NCBI GenBank assembly: GCA_946894095.1
Contig: OX335665.1
Span: forward strand, 7,016,001-7,080,000
Source: Incurvaria masculella
Taxonomy: Eukaryota > Arthropoda > Insecta > Lepidoptera > Incurvariidae
DNA: 64,000 nt
Reading direction: 5' to 3'
Shown piece by piece: positions 39,337 through 50,279 of this stretch (the stretch's first letter is position 1; every line of letters starts with the position of its first letter). Below the pieces are notes generated by a model. It made no database searches. It saw only the letters and a list, made by a program, of their open reading frames with translations, and had not been told where the DNA came from. Position numbers and translations under genes: made by a program.

Positions 39337-39494
39337 CCCGATTGCACGAAGAGACGGCTGAGTTAATCAATGTTCAAACACGTGACTTTTAGTGAACCGC
39401 ATGGAGTTCCATCCATACTGTCCATACAAAGTGACGTGTTTAGTCGTACGTTGACGTTGATTTTGATGTTTTGTGCTTTCGTGCACTCGGCCTT
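39332..39494. mobile_element. MITE-K, chain member 3
   Basis: (TAA)GCCCCGATTGCACGAAG, GACTTTTAGTGAACCGC, GTACGTTGACGTTGATTTTG, GTGCACTCGGCC(TTA). About 163 bp; joined to MITE-C member 2 with no spacer. Confidence 0.8.
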
Positions 39495-39566
39495 AACTCG
39501 TGTCCTACGCTTCTTCCATACGAATAAGAATATTACACTGGAAACAAAAGATTTGCAACTGTTCTC

Positions 39567-40060
39567 TGTTTGAGCACAGTTAAAATTCAGTATTTCTCAT
39601 TAGTATTAATGTATAACGGTTAGTATCTATAAATGGGCCAAAACAGTGCATATTAAACGGTGATTACAAACGATTGAACAGTAACACGGGTGACAAATCA
39701 GATTATTTTGAAATGGTTATATCAACTGATTGAATATTACGTCTGACTACAAATCGGGCGTGCAACAGTCCAGTTTTCAACAGGTACAGTAATATTTACT
39801 ATTGGAAATTACCTTTTCACTGAATATAAGACGTAAGTAAGAATGGAAAAAAATATATATCTAGTAATAGTTTTCACAAAGGGAGATAGTTATTACACAC
39901 AGTTAAAAAAACAATTAAAAGATACACTAACATTTAATGTTTAAGGCTAGTTGTTTTCACTCAGTTAGAGTAACCGTTACTTAGTTAGCTCTATTTTAAG
40001 TTTCCAAGATGATTGTTTTTATCGGAATTATGGTTAGATTTAATGATTCTATATATAATA
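39567..40060 (+). mobile_element. dispersed element D, copy 1
   Basis: CACAGTTAAAATTCAGTATT, ACGTCTGACTACAAATC, TTTTCACTGAATATAAGACG, ACTAACATTTAATGTTTAAGG and TTTTCACTCAGTTAGAGTAACC recur in the same order at 54985-55530. Partial copies at 41958 (minus) and 43825. No ORF; class unknown. Confidence 0.7.
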
Positions 40061-40227
40061 TATTGACTTGATACACGTCATTGGTATCAAACTTGACGAG
40101 GGATTTATACACCTGACATAGGTTAAGTTGACGACGGCTTTTACACCAGAGTATACTTGTAATGCTATAAATTATATTAATTTAAATAATTGAATTAGTA
40201 ACTTTATTAGTTGTAAGTAACTTAAAC

Positions 40228-40477
40228 TTAGGGTTGCTGTTTCTATTGATCTTTGTTCTTTGCCTTAAACTGTTCTGCCAAGGAATTGTTTGGCAGTAGC
40301 ATTTAGATCTAAGTATGTATTTCATAGTTGTGGACGGAAAAATATGTTATGTAAACCCGTGAAGTTTCTTTGCGGGTTCTTCTTTACTGGGTTGATCGAA
40401 TCCGCGGATCTTTGTGACGTAACTTGGTGTAGTTTGACTACCAAAAAGTTTAAATAAATGAAAATGAAATGAAATGA
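40228..40477 (+). mobile_element. LINE 3' end (family B)
   Basis: TTAGGGTTGCTGTTTCTATT, TTTGGCAGTAGCATTTAGATC, GTTTCTTTGCGGGTTCTTC, GATCGAATCCGCGGATC and a (AATGA)n tail. Confidence 0.7.
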
Positions 40478-41209
40478 TTATTTTTTTCAGTGTATCGAAT
40501 GCCGGTAAAATAAGCTCTTAATGTAACTTTATTTAATATTAACCGGGACCAAAACCTCGCTGCTTGCTTGTACATAAAGCAATGCATATATATACGTCAG
40601 GAGCTGTGCACACATCCTTTGATGTAAGTGTCGGAAATCACGCGATATCCTGTAAGGCCGTCCCTCGCAAAAAGTCCCCCTTCTCTCCGCGGAGGCTGGG
40701 CTCAATCTTCGAGTTATCTGCGGCTATATGAGATTTTTTGGGCGGTTAAAGCAATACCAACTGCTGAGGCTGTTACCGCAGTGTTTGACTTGAGTTATGT
40801 CCGGGAAATTCGAGCGCAAGTCTCGGAGGGTCCGCTCTTCAAAAGGATAAAGGAACCGTGCCTGCTGCGTTGTCACTCCGCGTGTCTGTCAGGTATCGAG
40901 TTGAAATTAATATCGAATTCCTTCTGGTCCTTTGGAGCTTTGAAAAACTGGCTTCTGAGACTCTTCACATGCTCTAAAAAGAAGAAAACATTTTTTAAAT
41001 TAAATCAAACTCATCAATGTGTTACAATATACAATTTATATCATTTAAAATCTGGTCTCAAGATCGAGTTACACGTTGTATTGTTGTTTATTTGCACCGG
41101 TAAATCTCGCGACAAGCTTTTGAATCCTACAAATTGTATAATATAAAAAAAATGGGTTTGATTCAGAGTTCAGAGAGTCTGCAGCACAGATATTTAAAAT
41201 ATTTGTGGT
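40478..41209. other. unassigned, with a 172-codon frame
   Basis: A plus-strand frame at 40628-41146 is long for chance but shows no domain. Its second half is low-complexity (lysine run) and it has no splice or homology support. 40640-40900 is GC-richer and could conceivably be exonic. Confidence 0.3.
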
Positions 41210-41414
41210 CTGCTGGTATATTCCTGGCATTCAGTAATCGGGAATCCTGAGTCTAGAAACCGCTTTTATAGCGATTGTCAAAACGAGTTTTTCAACGGAA
41301 AATCTTGATTAATTAAAAAAAACTATGCTCCGGAATATTTTCGTCAATATTTTGTAGCGGTTTTCAAAGCGATTCAGGATTCCCGATTACGAAATACCAG
41401 GAATAGGCCTGCTG
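41210..41414. mobile_element. MITE-R, complete palindrome
   Basis: CTGCTGGTATATTCCTGGC, GTAATCGGGAATCCTGAG, TAGCGATTGTCAAAACGAG, then the inverted CGGTTTTCAAAGCGATTC, AGGATTCCCGATTACG, CCAGGAATAGGCCTGCTGG. About 205 bp. Confidence 0.75.
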
Positions 41415-41957
41415 GACTTTGGGAAAGGACATACAATACGTTTTGCGGCGAAAACGATAATCAAAGGGAGTGAAAACAGGATGAAAGTTTGTATGGGTTC
41501 GAAACGACATTGACCCGTGCGGAGCCTGGTACCTCAGCTAGTGCTTGTATAGTTTTGTGTGGGTCGCGGCAACGATAAAGCATACAAGTGGTTCCATTCC
41601 ATTTCTTCGCACAGCAAAACGATTTCATTTACGGCGCCATTGCGGCCCCAGCGCAATAACTAATATTATTTCCGACATTCAATCCCCGCGCTCCCGGAAC
41701 CCGTGTGAATAGATAAAGCAGCGACAGATGGCGCTAATGTCCGCACCAATGGCGGCGCGGCGTCACCCCCGCTATGTCGCATTGATATTAGTCGCCCGAC
41801 AGATGGCGTTGGTAGGTTTTGTAACTCCGATATTGGATTTCTCTCGAGTCTTGTACATAACACGTAGGTTGGGAAGGTTCGGATGATAAGCGAGAAATAT
41901 GTAGGTGGTGTTTTCTTATGTGGAGATGGATGGCTTACACCACACTTGCCCTCATGG
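41415..41957. other. unassigned
   Basis: 41495-41550 matches the fragment at 784-945. 41690-41830 is CpG-rich, with GACAGATGGCGCTAATG and GACAGATGGCGTTGG as a diverged direct repeat. No exon is recognised. Confidence 0.35.
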
Positions 41958-42165
41958 TACACTGAAATAAATAATCAGTGAATCTAACTGTACTTCCGAT
42001 AATAACAACCGTTTTGCAACGTTAAAATAGAGCCAACTGAGTAAATCGGTTACTCTAACTGAGTGAAAACAGTTAGCCTTAAATATTAAATGTTACTGTA
42101 TCTTTTAATTGTTTTTATAACTGTGTGCAATAACTCTCTTACTGTTTCCCTAACTGTGTGAAAAC
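41958..42165 (-). mobile_element. element D, partial
   Basis: GTTACTCTAACTGAGTGAAAAC, TAGCCTTAAATATTAAATG, CTTTTAATTGTTTTTATAACTG; inverse of the right part of 39567-40060. Confidence 0.65.
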
Positions 42166-42289
42166 TGTGAGTGCATGTAAACGTCATCACATTATGTGGA
42201 TTTAAAAAAACATGATGTGAATATATTTTTAGGGTTTTAAGATTAAAGTCCTTGCTTCGACACCTTTAACAAGTGGAAACAATAACACT

Positions 42290-42447
42290 GGCCTTTTTAA
42301 CATACTGCTGATTAGCTTCATCACCACGTATGAAGGGCATTTCTTAACAGTTTGCAATCAATTATAGTACAAGCACTTTAGTAATAAATTAATTTAAAAA
42401 ATTAGTGTCGTTAAAATAAATCAGCACTTGGTGAAAGCTAGGCTGAG
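42290..42447. mobile_element. MITE-C copy
   Basis: CTTTTTAACATACTGCTG, TTAGCTTCATCACCACG and TCAGCACTTGGTGAAAGC. Confidence 0.7.
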
Positions 42448-42470
42448 CTGAGCCAAATGAGCTGGCCACA

Positions 42471-42562
42471 GAATTGTATTGTATTGTATTGTTTTATTGC
42501 ATTCATAGGTAGGTAACCTACACTTAAACATGTCAAGAATCGTTATGCTAGGAATATCATAG
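42471..42562 (-). mobile_element. LINE 3' end, antisense
   Basis: (TTGTA)n, TTTTATTGCATTCATAGG, GTAACCTACACTTAAACATG and GAATCGTTATGCTAGG; partner of 7926-8225. Confidence 0.65.
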
Positions 42563-43043
42563 ATATATGGTTTTTTTCTTCAACACCTGAAAAAAAATGT
42601 CAAAGCATGTCCACATCCTTGTGTCTGCGGTCTATCAATTACCAAACTGTCAAAGAGAGAGCCGTAATTTTGACAATGACAGCCACGCGCCGAGGCGACA
42701 ACGAAACATCTGTCAAAGAGGGTACAAGCATGTTACGCGCAATGTTTACATGTTTGTGCAAGGAGGCCTTGTTTTCGAAGCCCCTTTGTCATGTCAATAA
42801 GGATATTGTTTGTTCAAGTCTGACCACAGACCAGGTGGGCACAGACAATTTGTAGTCAATGGGCCTTATATGCTCTTGCGCATGTTTGGAAAAATGTGAT
42901 GCAATTCATCCAAAATTAGTGTGTGTCAACGGAGGCACGGAATACGGAGGTATGGTCCAAACTTGAACCAGATATTCCTAGGCATATTTGGAGCAAAAAA
43001 CGTGCAACAAAATCCTTTGTTGTACGAAATAATCCCGCCTCCC
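42563..43043. other. unassigned; half of an interrupted palindrome at its end
   Basis: 42597-42860 has two overlapping short frames and a CTGTCAAAGAG string twice. 42950-43030 (GGTATGGTCCAAACTTGAAC, TTTGGAGCAAAAAAC) is inversely similar to 43510-43575, with MITE-C and LINE sequence between. Confidence 0.4.
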
Positions 43044-43210
43044 ACTTAGTCTGGTTTTCACTAAGTGCTGATTTATTTTAATCGGCACTTAAAGGAATTT
43101 TATTTCTAAAGTGCTGATTATTTTGAATTGGTATTGATTGCGAACTGCTAAGAAAGGCCATTTGTATTTTGTGATTAAGCTAATCAGCAGTAGGTGAAAA
43201 ATGCCCTTAG
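43044..43210. mobile_element. MITE-C copy
   Basis: ACTTAGTCTGGTTTTCAC, TAAAGTGCTGATTATTTTG, AATCAGCAGTAGGTGAAAAA and TGCCCTTAG. Confidence 0.75.
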
Positions 43211-43274
43211 ATTTTGCGTGTTCGTATTTACAAGAATGTATTATATATTATTCTTGATAGGCTAGCAGCTTTAC

Positions 43275-43445
43275 GCTGATGCGCCTATATCACAACCCTT
43301 TTTTTATATTTTATACGATTGTCCAGTTCATTTTTGAAGGAATTTACGGAGACAGCATGTACAACTTCACTGTGAAGACTGTTTCAAGACAAGATTCTAC
43401 TACTCTGTTGGCAAGAAAGTGTTGTCGAGGGTTCTGCTTCGACCG
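43275..43445 (-). mobile_element. LINE fragment, RT C-terminus, frameshifted
   Basis: Minus strand encodes FLANRVVES in one frame and EVVHAVSVNSFKNELDNR in another, together matching the F.NRVV..WN.LP..VV.A.SVN.FKN.LD pattern found at non-LTR RT C-termini. The frameshift shows that it is dead. Confidence 0.65.
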
Positions 43446-43824
43446 ATTTTAATACAGCTTTTTTTTAGTGCTTAGGTATGGTAAGGACATTTTTTTTAAG
43501 TCGTACAACAAAATGTTATCTACCTGCTTTGCTCCAAACATGCCTTGTTAACGTTTGAACCATACCACCGTTAAGAACCAGTACTGAACTAAAACATATA
43601 CCCATAAATACTTAATACGTATTCTGTCTTACTAATAAACATTTGTATGATGGCTATTACTCCGGTATATCTAGCTAGGAATACCGGACAGCGAGAAATA
43701 CCTTCGTAATATCTATGGTGGCGTTTATTAGCAAGGCATGTAGAGTATGTAAACATGAAGATGTTATCTTGTAGAATCGACTGTGGAGCCAGCACACACT
43801 ATTTAAAGAACAAAATCTGTAAAA
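43446..43824. other. unassigned; partner arm of interrupted palindrome
   Basis: 43500-43575 (TACAACAAAATGTTATC, GCTCCAAACATGCC, TTTGAACCATACCACCG) is the inverted partner of 42950-43030. The rest is unique-looking. Confidence 0.4.
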
Positions 43825-44005
43825 ATAAAACAGTTACTGTACACAATAAAAAAACAATATAAAGACACATTAATATTAAATATTGAAGGTTAATTGTTTT
43901 CACTCAGTTAGAGCAACCAATTTAATTAGTTGGCTCTACTTAAACTTTACTAGACGTGTGTTATTATCGGAATTACAGTATTATTTCTTGTTTTTTTTCA
44001 GTGTA
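43825..44005 (+). mobile_element. element D, partial
   Basis: AAAACAGTTACTGTACAC, AACAATATAAAGACACATTAA, TTTTCACTCAGTTAGAGCAACC, TTATCGGAATTACAGTATT. Confidence 0.65.
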
Positions 44006-45387
44006 CGACTGATATTAAAGAATGATCTATCTGTACTTGAAAATTTACTTTTGAATTTAACTTATCCAACTTATAAAGGTGCATAAGCATTGAAATTGGG
44101 ATTCAATCCAGTATGCCAAAGGCAAGGATAACGCAAAAACAAAAGCGAGGCCCCGCGCTCCTTAGCTACGAGCACCTCATTGGTTACCTGCATCGTGACG
44201 CTTCCTAAATCCACCATTTTCTTCCCAAAACTATATATGTATATATATATATGTACATTCACCGTAAAGAGCCGGGAGCGCACGTTGTGCTTACATAACT
44301 CAGTTAAGGGGACATAATGGCTGGGTTATAAAAAACCACCCCTACCTACTCATCCCTTCGGTCCCCCCTAATCCCATAATCGCGTGTTGCGGTGTTAATA
44401 CCTCGGGGGTTCGTTTTCAGTACAGTGAAATAACGGCGTTAAGTTGTCATTCGTCTGTGTAGTGGCTCCGGCTTTGGGAGTTCCGACTTCGGTTGCCCGG
44501 TTAGGACTGGAAATGCACTGTCGTGTCGTAATTCGGACGTGAGATCTTTTCTCTTTCAGGTTCAGGTTTTGAATGGCCTTACAATGGGAGAACCCTGGAT
44601 ATATAATTTATAAAATTAATTGTTAATAAAAGTACAATTTTTACTGTATTATTAGATATGTATATCTTCATTAATTATGTTTATTTTATTTCCGCTTCTT
44701 CCTTAAATAATGCATTATACCAATGCATTATCGAATTAAAAATAAGAAAATATGTATTCATTAAAGATTAACAAGGCTTAAAAATATTAAAAATCAATGT
44801 TTTTCTTATATAATAATAAGAAATAAGAAACGTTTATTGTTGCACGTAAAAAAATATTAAAATTACATGCTATGCACAAATAAGCTGATTAATCAATTTA
44901 ATTCATACAATAAAAAAACACCTTAATAAATATAAATAAAAGTACACGTTAAATATTCATTGCCTAAATTAAATTAATATAGTAATTTTTTCCTCCTGAT
45001 GTTTAGTTGTATTTATTACCAACCTAACTAGTAGGTAAACAGATCACTCAGCCGAATAACAAGTCGATTGACAGTTGGCATGGCGCGAAACCAACAGTTT
45101 AAACTCGCAAAATGTATATTTGTTTTGGCTCGTATCTCCTAAGTAATAAAACGTGAAAAATATCCTATCGGATTCCAGCAGTGACGGTACTAGTGTGTGA
45201 GAGAAACGCAGCTTGTGGGTAATAGAATTTGGAGGAGATTTATCATTTGTAGCAATATAAACAAGCTCACAGCATCACGGCGTGAACTTCGCTATTGGTT
45301 TAGTTACGGTGATAGCGGGAAACGGTATAATCTATGTCTATGTAGTTGTATATGTTATAGAAATTTGTATTTGTGAATAATATCTTA
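44006..45387. other. unassigned, about 1.4 kb
   Basis: 44240-44260 is (TA)n. 44290-44560 is GC-richer and has a TATA-like GGTTATAAAAAACC at about 44325, but no initiator at the expected spacing. 44590-45010 is strongly AT-rich. No gene is supported. Confidence 0.4.
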
Positions 45388-45950
45388 TATTCCGGGAGGT
45401 CACGACGTTTTTGGTCACGATATGGTAAATGGCTGAATCCGGGTTCACAGGTTAGAACCAACGCTCTGATGCGAAATATGTCGGTCTGCCTTCGCCAAGT
45501 GGTTGCGTTGCCTAGATTGGCTATTTAAAATAGATGTTGGGATGTACCTGCTGATTAATATACTGATTGTCTAGAAATATCGATACCTATTAATTATACA
45601 ACAAGGTCGGTTTTTTTTATTAAATACTTAAATATACCTAAAGTTAGATCTGTAACCTAAGGCTCCTATAACTACGAAATGCAACCAAAGATTTGTTCAT
45701 TTTTGGTATTGCTGCAAGTATGTACTGATAATTTCATGCTTTGTTATTTGCAGCCATTTACCTTATCAAATATACTTTTTGTCACCATAACTACTTTTTC
45801 AGGCGCCTTATCTACGTAACGCAACCACTTGGCGCAGGCAGACTGAAACATTTAGCTATAGAGGGCTAAACTTTATCATGTGAACCCAGGTTCAGCCATT
45901 TACGATATCGTTACCATTTTTGTCGCGACCTCCTGGTCTATAAGGCCTGA
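45388..45950. mobile_element. MITE-L, near full length
   Basis: CCGGGAGGTCACGACGTTT, ATGGCTGAATCCGGGTTCAC, TGTCGGTCTGCCTTCG; right arm TTGGCGCAGGCAGACTG, CCCAGGTTCAGCCATTTACG, GTCGCGACCTCCTGG. About 560 bp. Confidence 0.8.
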
Positions 45951-46449
45951 AATACACATACGTTCATTCGATTTTTGCTCTTTTAATGGCCGGTACACAC
46001 GTTTGTTTTAGGGCTATGCACTCAAAGGGTCCCCACTGAACCCTATTACTAAGCCATCGCTGTCCAAACCAGATTTATATATTTTAAGATATTTTTCCGC
46101 AATTTTCGGATTTCATTCTCATTTTGAAATACTAAAAGAAAGTTGGGAAATTACCCTTAGATCGTTTACACACTGTCAAAGGGTCAAAATGCGGCCATGC
46201 GTCGCCGGCAGACAAGAGTTGAATCAAACGACTAGAAGTCATGAATGGGACATCACACTGCCCACTGGAATCTGCCGACATGTGTACAGACAAAATGAAT
46301 CAAGTCTTTACACTCACTGATAAGATTTTTATCGAACATATTTATTACTAACTGAGTATGCCAAATATGATGTTCTCACTTCTGACGCTTGTTCAGTCTC
46401 AGTAGGCCTATTCTTATAATTCCGTTCTCAGGAATCATGATCAGGTCAT
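45951..46449. other. unassigned, with repeat fragments
   Basis: 46008-46070 resembles a MINE-like start (GAACCCTATTACTAAGCC); 46397-46440 resembles a MITE-R end (AGTAGGCCTATTCTTATAATTCC). Confidence 0.4.
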
Positions 46450-46640
46450 GGATACTGAATAAGCTAATACCAAACTGAACAACACACAGCCACAGAACAA
46501 GTAATGACACAACATGGGAACTAGTTGCCATGTCAGAAACTTCCTTCTATTGCTCGGCTGCATTTAACTGCAAATGAACATGATTGATTCAATGCAATGG
46601 TACGAACCCGGGCGGGATTACCCCTACCACCTAGTAAGTT
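46450..46640 (-). mobile_element. SINE-A, partial, interrupted
   Basis: AACATGGGAACTAGTTGCC, TTCAATGCAATGGTACGAACC, CGGGCGGGATTACCCC, ACCACCTAGTAAG. The next SINE-A copy begins in its body. Confidence 0.65.
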
Positions 46641-47035
46641 TTTTTTATGCGACCTGACATGGATGGCTAATACCATAATGTTACCGTTATGATATGAGCC
46701 CAATACACCACATTTCCGAATAAATTAGGTGCCATGCCAGCACTTTCCCATTATAAGCACGGCTATATTGAACTGGATGGAAAACACAAAACAATTTTTC
46801 ATTGCCGCTTCCACCATCTTTTCATCCAATGCGATGGTATCAATCCCTTGGGCTTAACCCTACCACCTAGTAGGGCAAGGGAACCTACAGTTTTACATGG
46901 ATTCCGAACCATGGAGAAGCTCGCATTCGTGACGAAATGCACTTAACCAACTCGGAAAGAGAAAGAAAGTGGCGCAAGTCGGAATTGAAACCAGGCCTCT
47001 GGTATACCAGGCAGTATCCGCGCCACTGAAACGAT
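46641..47035 (-). mobile_element. SINE-A, tRNA-type head
   Basis: TTTTTTATGCGACCTGACATG tail through to a head with GGAATTGAAACCAGGCC (box B with one change) and a GCGCCACTGAAAC end. Head partly truncated. Confidence 0.8.
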
Positions 47036-47103
47036 TTTGGTCTGATCCCTCAGTTGACTCTGTGTCTTCTATGGCCGGAACACACAGCTCCGCTCTATCT
47101 TCT

Positions 47104-47268
47104 TTAGGGCCGAGTGCACGAAAGGACAAAAAATCAAAATCAACGTCAACTTACGATTGAACACATCACTTTGTAAGGACAGTACGGAAGTAACACCTTG
47201 CGGTTCACTAAAAGTGACGTGTTTGAGCATTGATTAACTCAGCCTTCTCTTCGTGCAATCCGGGCTTA
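47104..47268. mobile_element. MITE-K, complete
   Basis: (TTA)GGGCCGAGTGCACG to CGTGCAATCCGGGC(TTA); AAATCAACGTCAACTTACG and CACTAAAAGTGACGTG inside. TTA on both sides supports a Tourist-like 3-bp target. Confidence 0.8.
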
Positions 47269-47513
47269 GAGTGCTCGGGTAACGAAATGAGCGCTGCCGC
47301 GTGTACAGTCCTGAATTGTACGGACTTTTTTCACATGTATATTTATAAATGGCCGCTTTTGGTCCGCGCTAACAAGACGTCGCGCGGCGCTGCGCCGGCG
47401 CATCAAAGGGGCTCCTCGCCAAGTTATAACGAGATTGTGCTGTTGAATGGAGGTGAAATGGAGCGATCGCTCGGGTTCCTTACCCGGCGCGTGTGTCGTT
47501 AGGGAAGTTCCTT
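47269..47513. other. CpG-rich unassigned segment
   Basis: GACGTCGCGCGGCGCTGCGC and GAGCGATCGCTCGGGTTCC; open on both strands for 90-100 codons but with no domain. Possible promoter or exon remnant, unproven. Confidence 0.3.
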
Positions 47514-47875
47514 TTATGTGACTGGCCTCGCGATTCGATATGCTGGGTGAAGCAACTCTGAGCGCGGTTTTCTGCATGGGGGACCATTTTCAACCGTTGT
47601 GGCTGGTCGTGGTTCGGATTCCAAGTAAGACCGTAGGTTTCCTTCCCACGCTAGGTGGTAGGGCTCAAGCCCGCCCGGCTTGGTACCATCGCATTGGGTG
47701 AAAAGGTGGTCGAAGCGGCAATAAGAATTGTCCGTGTTTTCCATCCAGTTCAATGTAGCCGTGCTCATAAAAGGAAGGTTCTGGTATGGCACCAAATTCC
47801 TTCGGGAATGTAGTGTATTGGGCTAATTTCATAACGGTAGTTGTGTGGTACCAGCCATCCATATCAGGTTGATAA
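47514..47875 (+). mobile_element. SINE-A, third head type with 5S box C relic
   Basis: CGCGATTCGATATGCTGG, AGCAACTCTGAGCGCGG, then CATGGGGGACCATTTTCAACC (decayed 5S box C), TGGTCGTGGTTCGGATTCC, and the full body to AGCCATCCATATCAGG. Confidence 0.75.
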
Positions 47876-48200
47876 TCAACAATACAATCATATCAATTGA
47901 AAACCACTGTTCCAATTTTGTTGATATTGGACAACAAATATCTGTATCTGCACGTTTTTTTTTCTGGAAAAATTTGATCGGATCAAAGAAAAAAGCAAAA
48001 AGGAAATCGTTATATACATTTTGTTTTCTCTGTGGTTTGACCAAACATACATTTACCGAAAAGACAAAAACATGCAGACAAAGATACGTCTTGCTTACTA
48101 TAACAAACCAAATATCAAGTAAATTGGTCCAGTGATTTTCAAATTATTACTAAAACACATTTGTATGGAGTGCGTGCTTTTCTGATGCCTACGGGCCCAC
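47876..48200. mobile_element. MITE-N copy
   Basis: TTGAAAACCACTGTTCCAA, ACAAATATCTGTATCTGCACG; right arm ACATGCAGACAAAGATACG, ACCAAATATCAAGTAAATTGG, TTTGTATGGAGTGCG, GCCTACGGGCCCACC. The left end is eroded against the SINE. Confidence 0.7.
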
Positions 48201-48269
48201 CTTAACCACCAAAACTTACAGTTTTGAAGTCTCCCACCTTTATGTCATGGCGTACGCCATTTTTTTGTT

Positions 48270-48627
48270 TTTTTTTATGTGACTGGACATGGATGGCTAA
48301 TACCACACCTTCTGTCATGGTATTAGCCCAACACACCTCTTGGGAACTAGGTGCCATGCCAGGACCTTCCTTATATTGCACGGCTACATTGAACTGGATG
48401 GAAAACACGGACAATATTCATTGCCGCTTCGACCGTCGTTCATCCAATGCGATGGTACCAACCCGGGCGGGATAAACCCTACCACCTAGTAAGTAAGGAA
48501 GGGGACCTACAGTTTAACGTGGAATCCGAACCACGGCCAGCCTCTCTCACCCATCCAAGACCAGACCGGACCCAGCGTTGCTTAACTTCGGAGAGCGATC
48601 GCCGAAGTGTCGCGCCACTGGGCCATT
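48270..48627 (-). mobile_element. SINE-A copy with 5S rRNA-like head
   Basis: Same arrangement as 5266-5654. The 5S-like block is at 48547-48604 (minus-strand CCGAAGTTAAGCAACGC and TTGGATGGGTGAG). About 16 bp after box C is missing relative to the other copy. Confidence 0.85.
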
Positions 48628-48998
48628 GGCCATATGCAAACCTTCCTATTTACACATTCCGATAAAGGAGCCTTCTGCATCGCACTACAGTTACAGGGTT
48701 GTGCCATCAGCAGTACCTTTGTGACAACGTATGCGGTACGCCGGTGGACATTTCGCTCGATTTCTTTCTTCTGTTCTCGCTCACCACAACACACCTATTG
48801 TGTACACGTTGTGTTCAACACTTTGTACACAATGCACTCTGTCCGCAAAGGCACCGCCTTCTGTGCGGTAGGTTGTATCATGTCGCGTTATACACCCCAG
48901 GGATTGTACCAATTTGACGCGAACGGTATCTCTGGATCATTGTCGGTTTTATATACCAGGCTCCGGAGGTACCTGGCTCCGTTCGAGGCAATGCCGTT
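48628..48998. other. unassigned
   Basis: Mixed composition. Includes TTGTGTACACGTTGTG and CACTTTGTACACAATG, a weak inverted pair. A 137-codon frame has no motif. Confidence 0.35.
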
Positions 48999-49385
48999 TT
49001 GTTTATTTATTACAGCTTAACTGCTAATACAAAACATGTTTTAAAACCATTCAACATAAAGAAAGAGTATTTTTATAATAAATTGCCTTCTGAGATACAA
49101 AACATAGAAAGTGACCAAATATTTAAAGGAAAGTTACATTCATGGCTCCTAAGCAAAACCTTTTACAATTTAAACTTTTTCCAAGACTAAGTAATGCGAT
49201 TTTAATTTGACAAATGTGAATTTATAAAAAAAAAAATTCTGATATTTAATGTATAATTTGATTTATTTTTTAATTAATTTATTTTGTGTTTTGATAACTT
49301 TTGACGATGTGTACACAAGATCTAATATATAAATGTAATGTTCTTGAAATCACAGAATAAACAATTTTGATTTGATTTTGATTAA
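48999..49385 (+). mobile_element. LINE fragment: RT C-terminus and 3' UTR
   Basis: Frame 48999-49190 encodes KEYFYNKLPSEIQN and FKGKLHSWLLSKTFYNL, the same C-terminal pattern as 12521-12715. UTR ends AATAAACAATTTTGATTTG with a (GATTTT)n tail. Confidence 0.7.
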
Positions 49386-49567
49386 GACAGCAAAAAAGAA
49401 ATGCCTTCAGTTGTGGTAGGAACATTTTGATGCAAGGTCGCTATAAAAGGGAATTTGGTATAGAACTATGCAGAGTGAGCCCCTCCAAATACCTTGGTTC
49501 AATAATGTAAAATTAAAGAGGAAATATTTAGTTTTTCCCTTTGGGTTGCGTTCCGGTCACATTCCGC

Positions 49568-49936
49568 TTAAGGATGTTCCGACCCATACAATGTTTTTTT
49601 TTTACACAGAACGCAAAAAGTATTGCACTTTAAGGCACGAATTCGTCAAAAATATTAAATACAGCCATAGTAGTTGCAGCGAAAACATATTCACAATTTC
49701 AGGTTTAATGGTTTCGTTGTAATTGCCGATTAGAAGTTTTACACCGTTAGATGGCGCTGTTAAGTAAAAATCGTATTTAAATAAATTGTAACAAAACCAA
49801 TAATCCTGAAATTGTGAAATTGTTTTCGCTGCAAGTAATATGACTATATTAAATTTTTATTATTAATTCGTGGCTTAAAGTGCAATACTTTTTGCGTTAT
49901 GTGTGCAAACAACTTTATATGGGTCGGAACAGCCTT
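49568..49936. mobile_element. MITE-G, complete with TTAA at both ends
   Basis: TTAAGGATGTTCCGACCC to GGGTCGGAACAGCCTTAA. Best copy of the family; about 369 bp foldback. Confidence 0.9.
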
Positions 49937-50010
49937 AACAAGTTTGCACATCTGATGAGGAAGGTAACATCACCAAACTGTGACGTCTGTGGAGTACCTG
50001 AGGATGGTGG
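49937..50010 (+). mobile_element. LINE fragment, C-terminal zinc knuckle
   Basis: Codes for NKFAHLMRKVTSPNCDVCGV followed by PEDGG; NC.VCG..ED is the usual cysteine-containing C-terminal segment of Jockey/CR1-like RTs. Squeezed between MITE-G and SINE-B. Confidence 0.5.
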
Positions 50011-50155
50011 CTGGAACCGAACCAGCAAAACACACCATTCGCTAGTATTGCGTATACCAATTTCGCGACCTAGTTTGTACCTATAATTTGGAATTCTCCT
50101 GCAGTCCCTCCTGCAATACCTCCTACTAACACAGTATTTAGGATTATACATATGA
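50011..50155 (-). mobile_element. SINE-B head and leader
   Basis: Minus strand: AACTGTGTTAGTAGGAGG-like leader, CGCGAAATTGGTATACGC, TGGTGTGTTTTGCTGGTTCG. The tail is missing. Confidence 0.7.
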
Positions 50156-50279
50156 TGCTAAATATTAGTAATTTGAATGTCGGCAACTATCAGACCATTT
50201 TAAGTCTGCCAGCTTCGGAAAAGGCAATTAGAATTTATCATTTTGTTAGTAGAAGAACTTAACTTGTATTAGACCTAAG

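Noticed and set aside
40628..41146. 172-codon plus-strand open frame
   Set aside because: No recognisable domain, a low-complexity lysine stretch and AT-rich second half; no splice or homology evidence.
44325..44425. TATA box and promoter
   Set aside because: A TATAAAA string is present, but the nearest TCAGT initiator is about 90 bp away and no coding exon follows.
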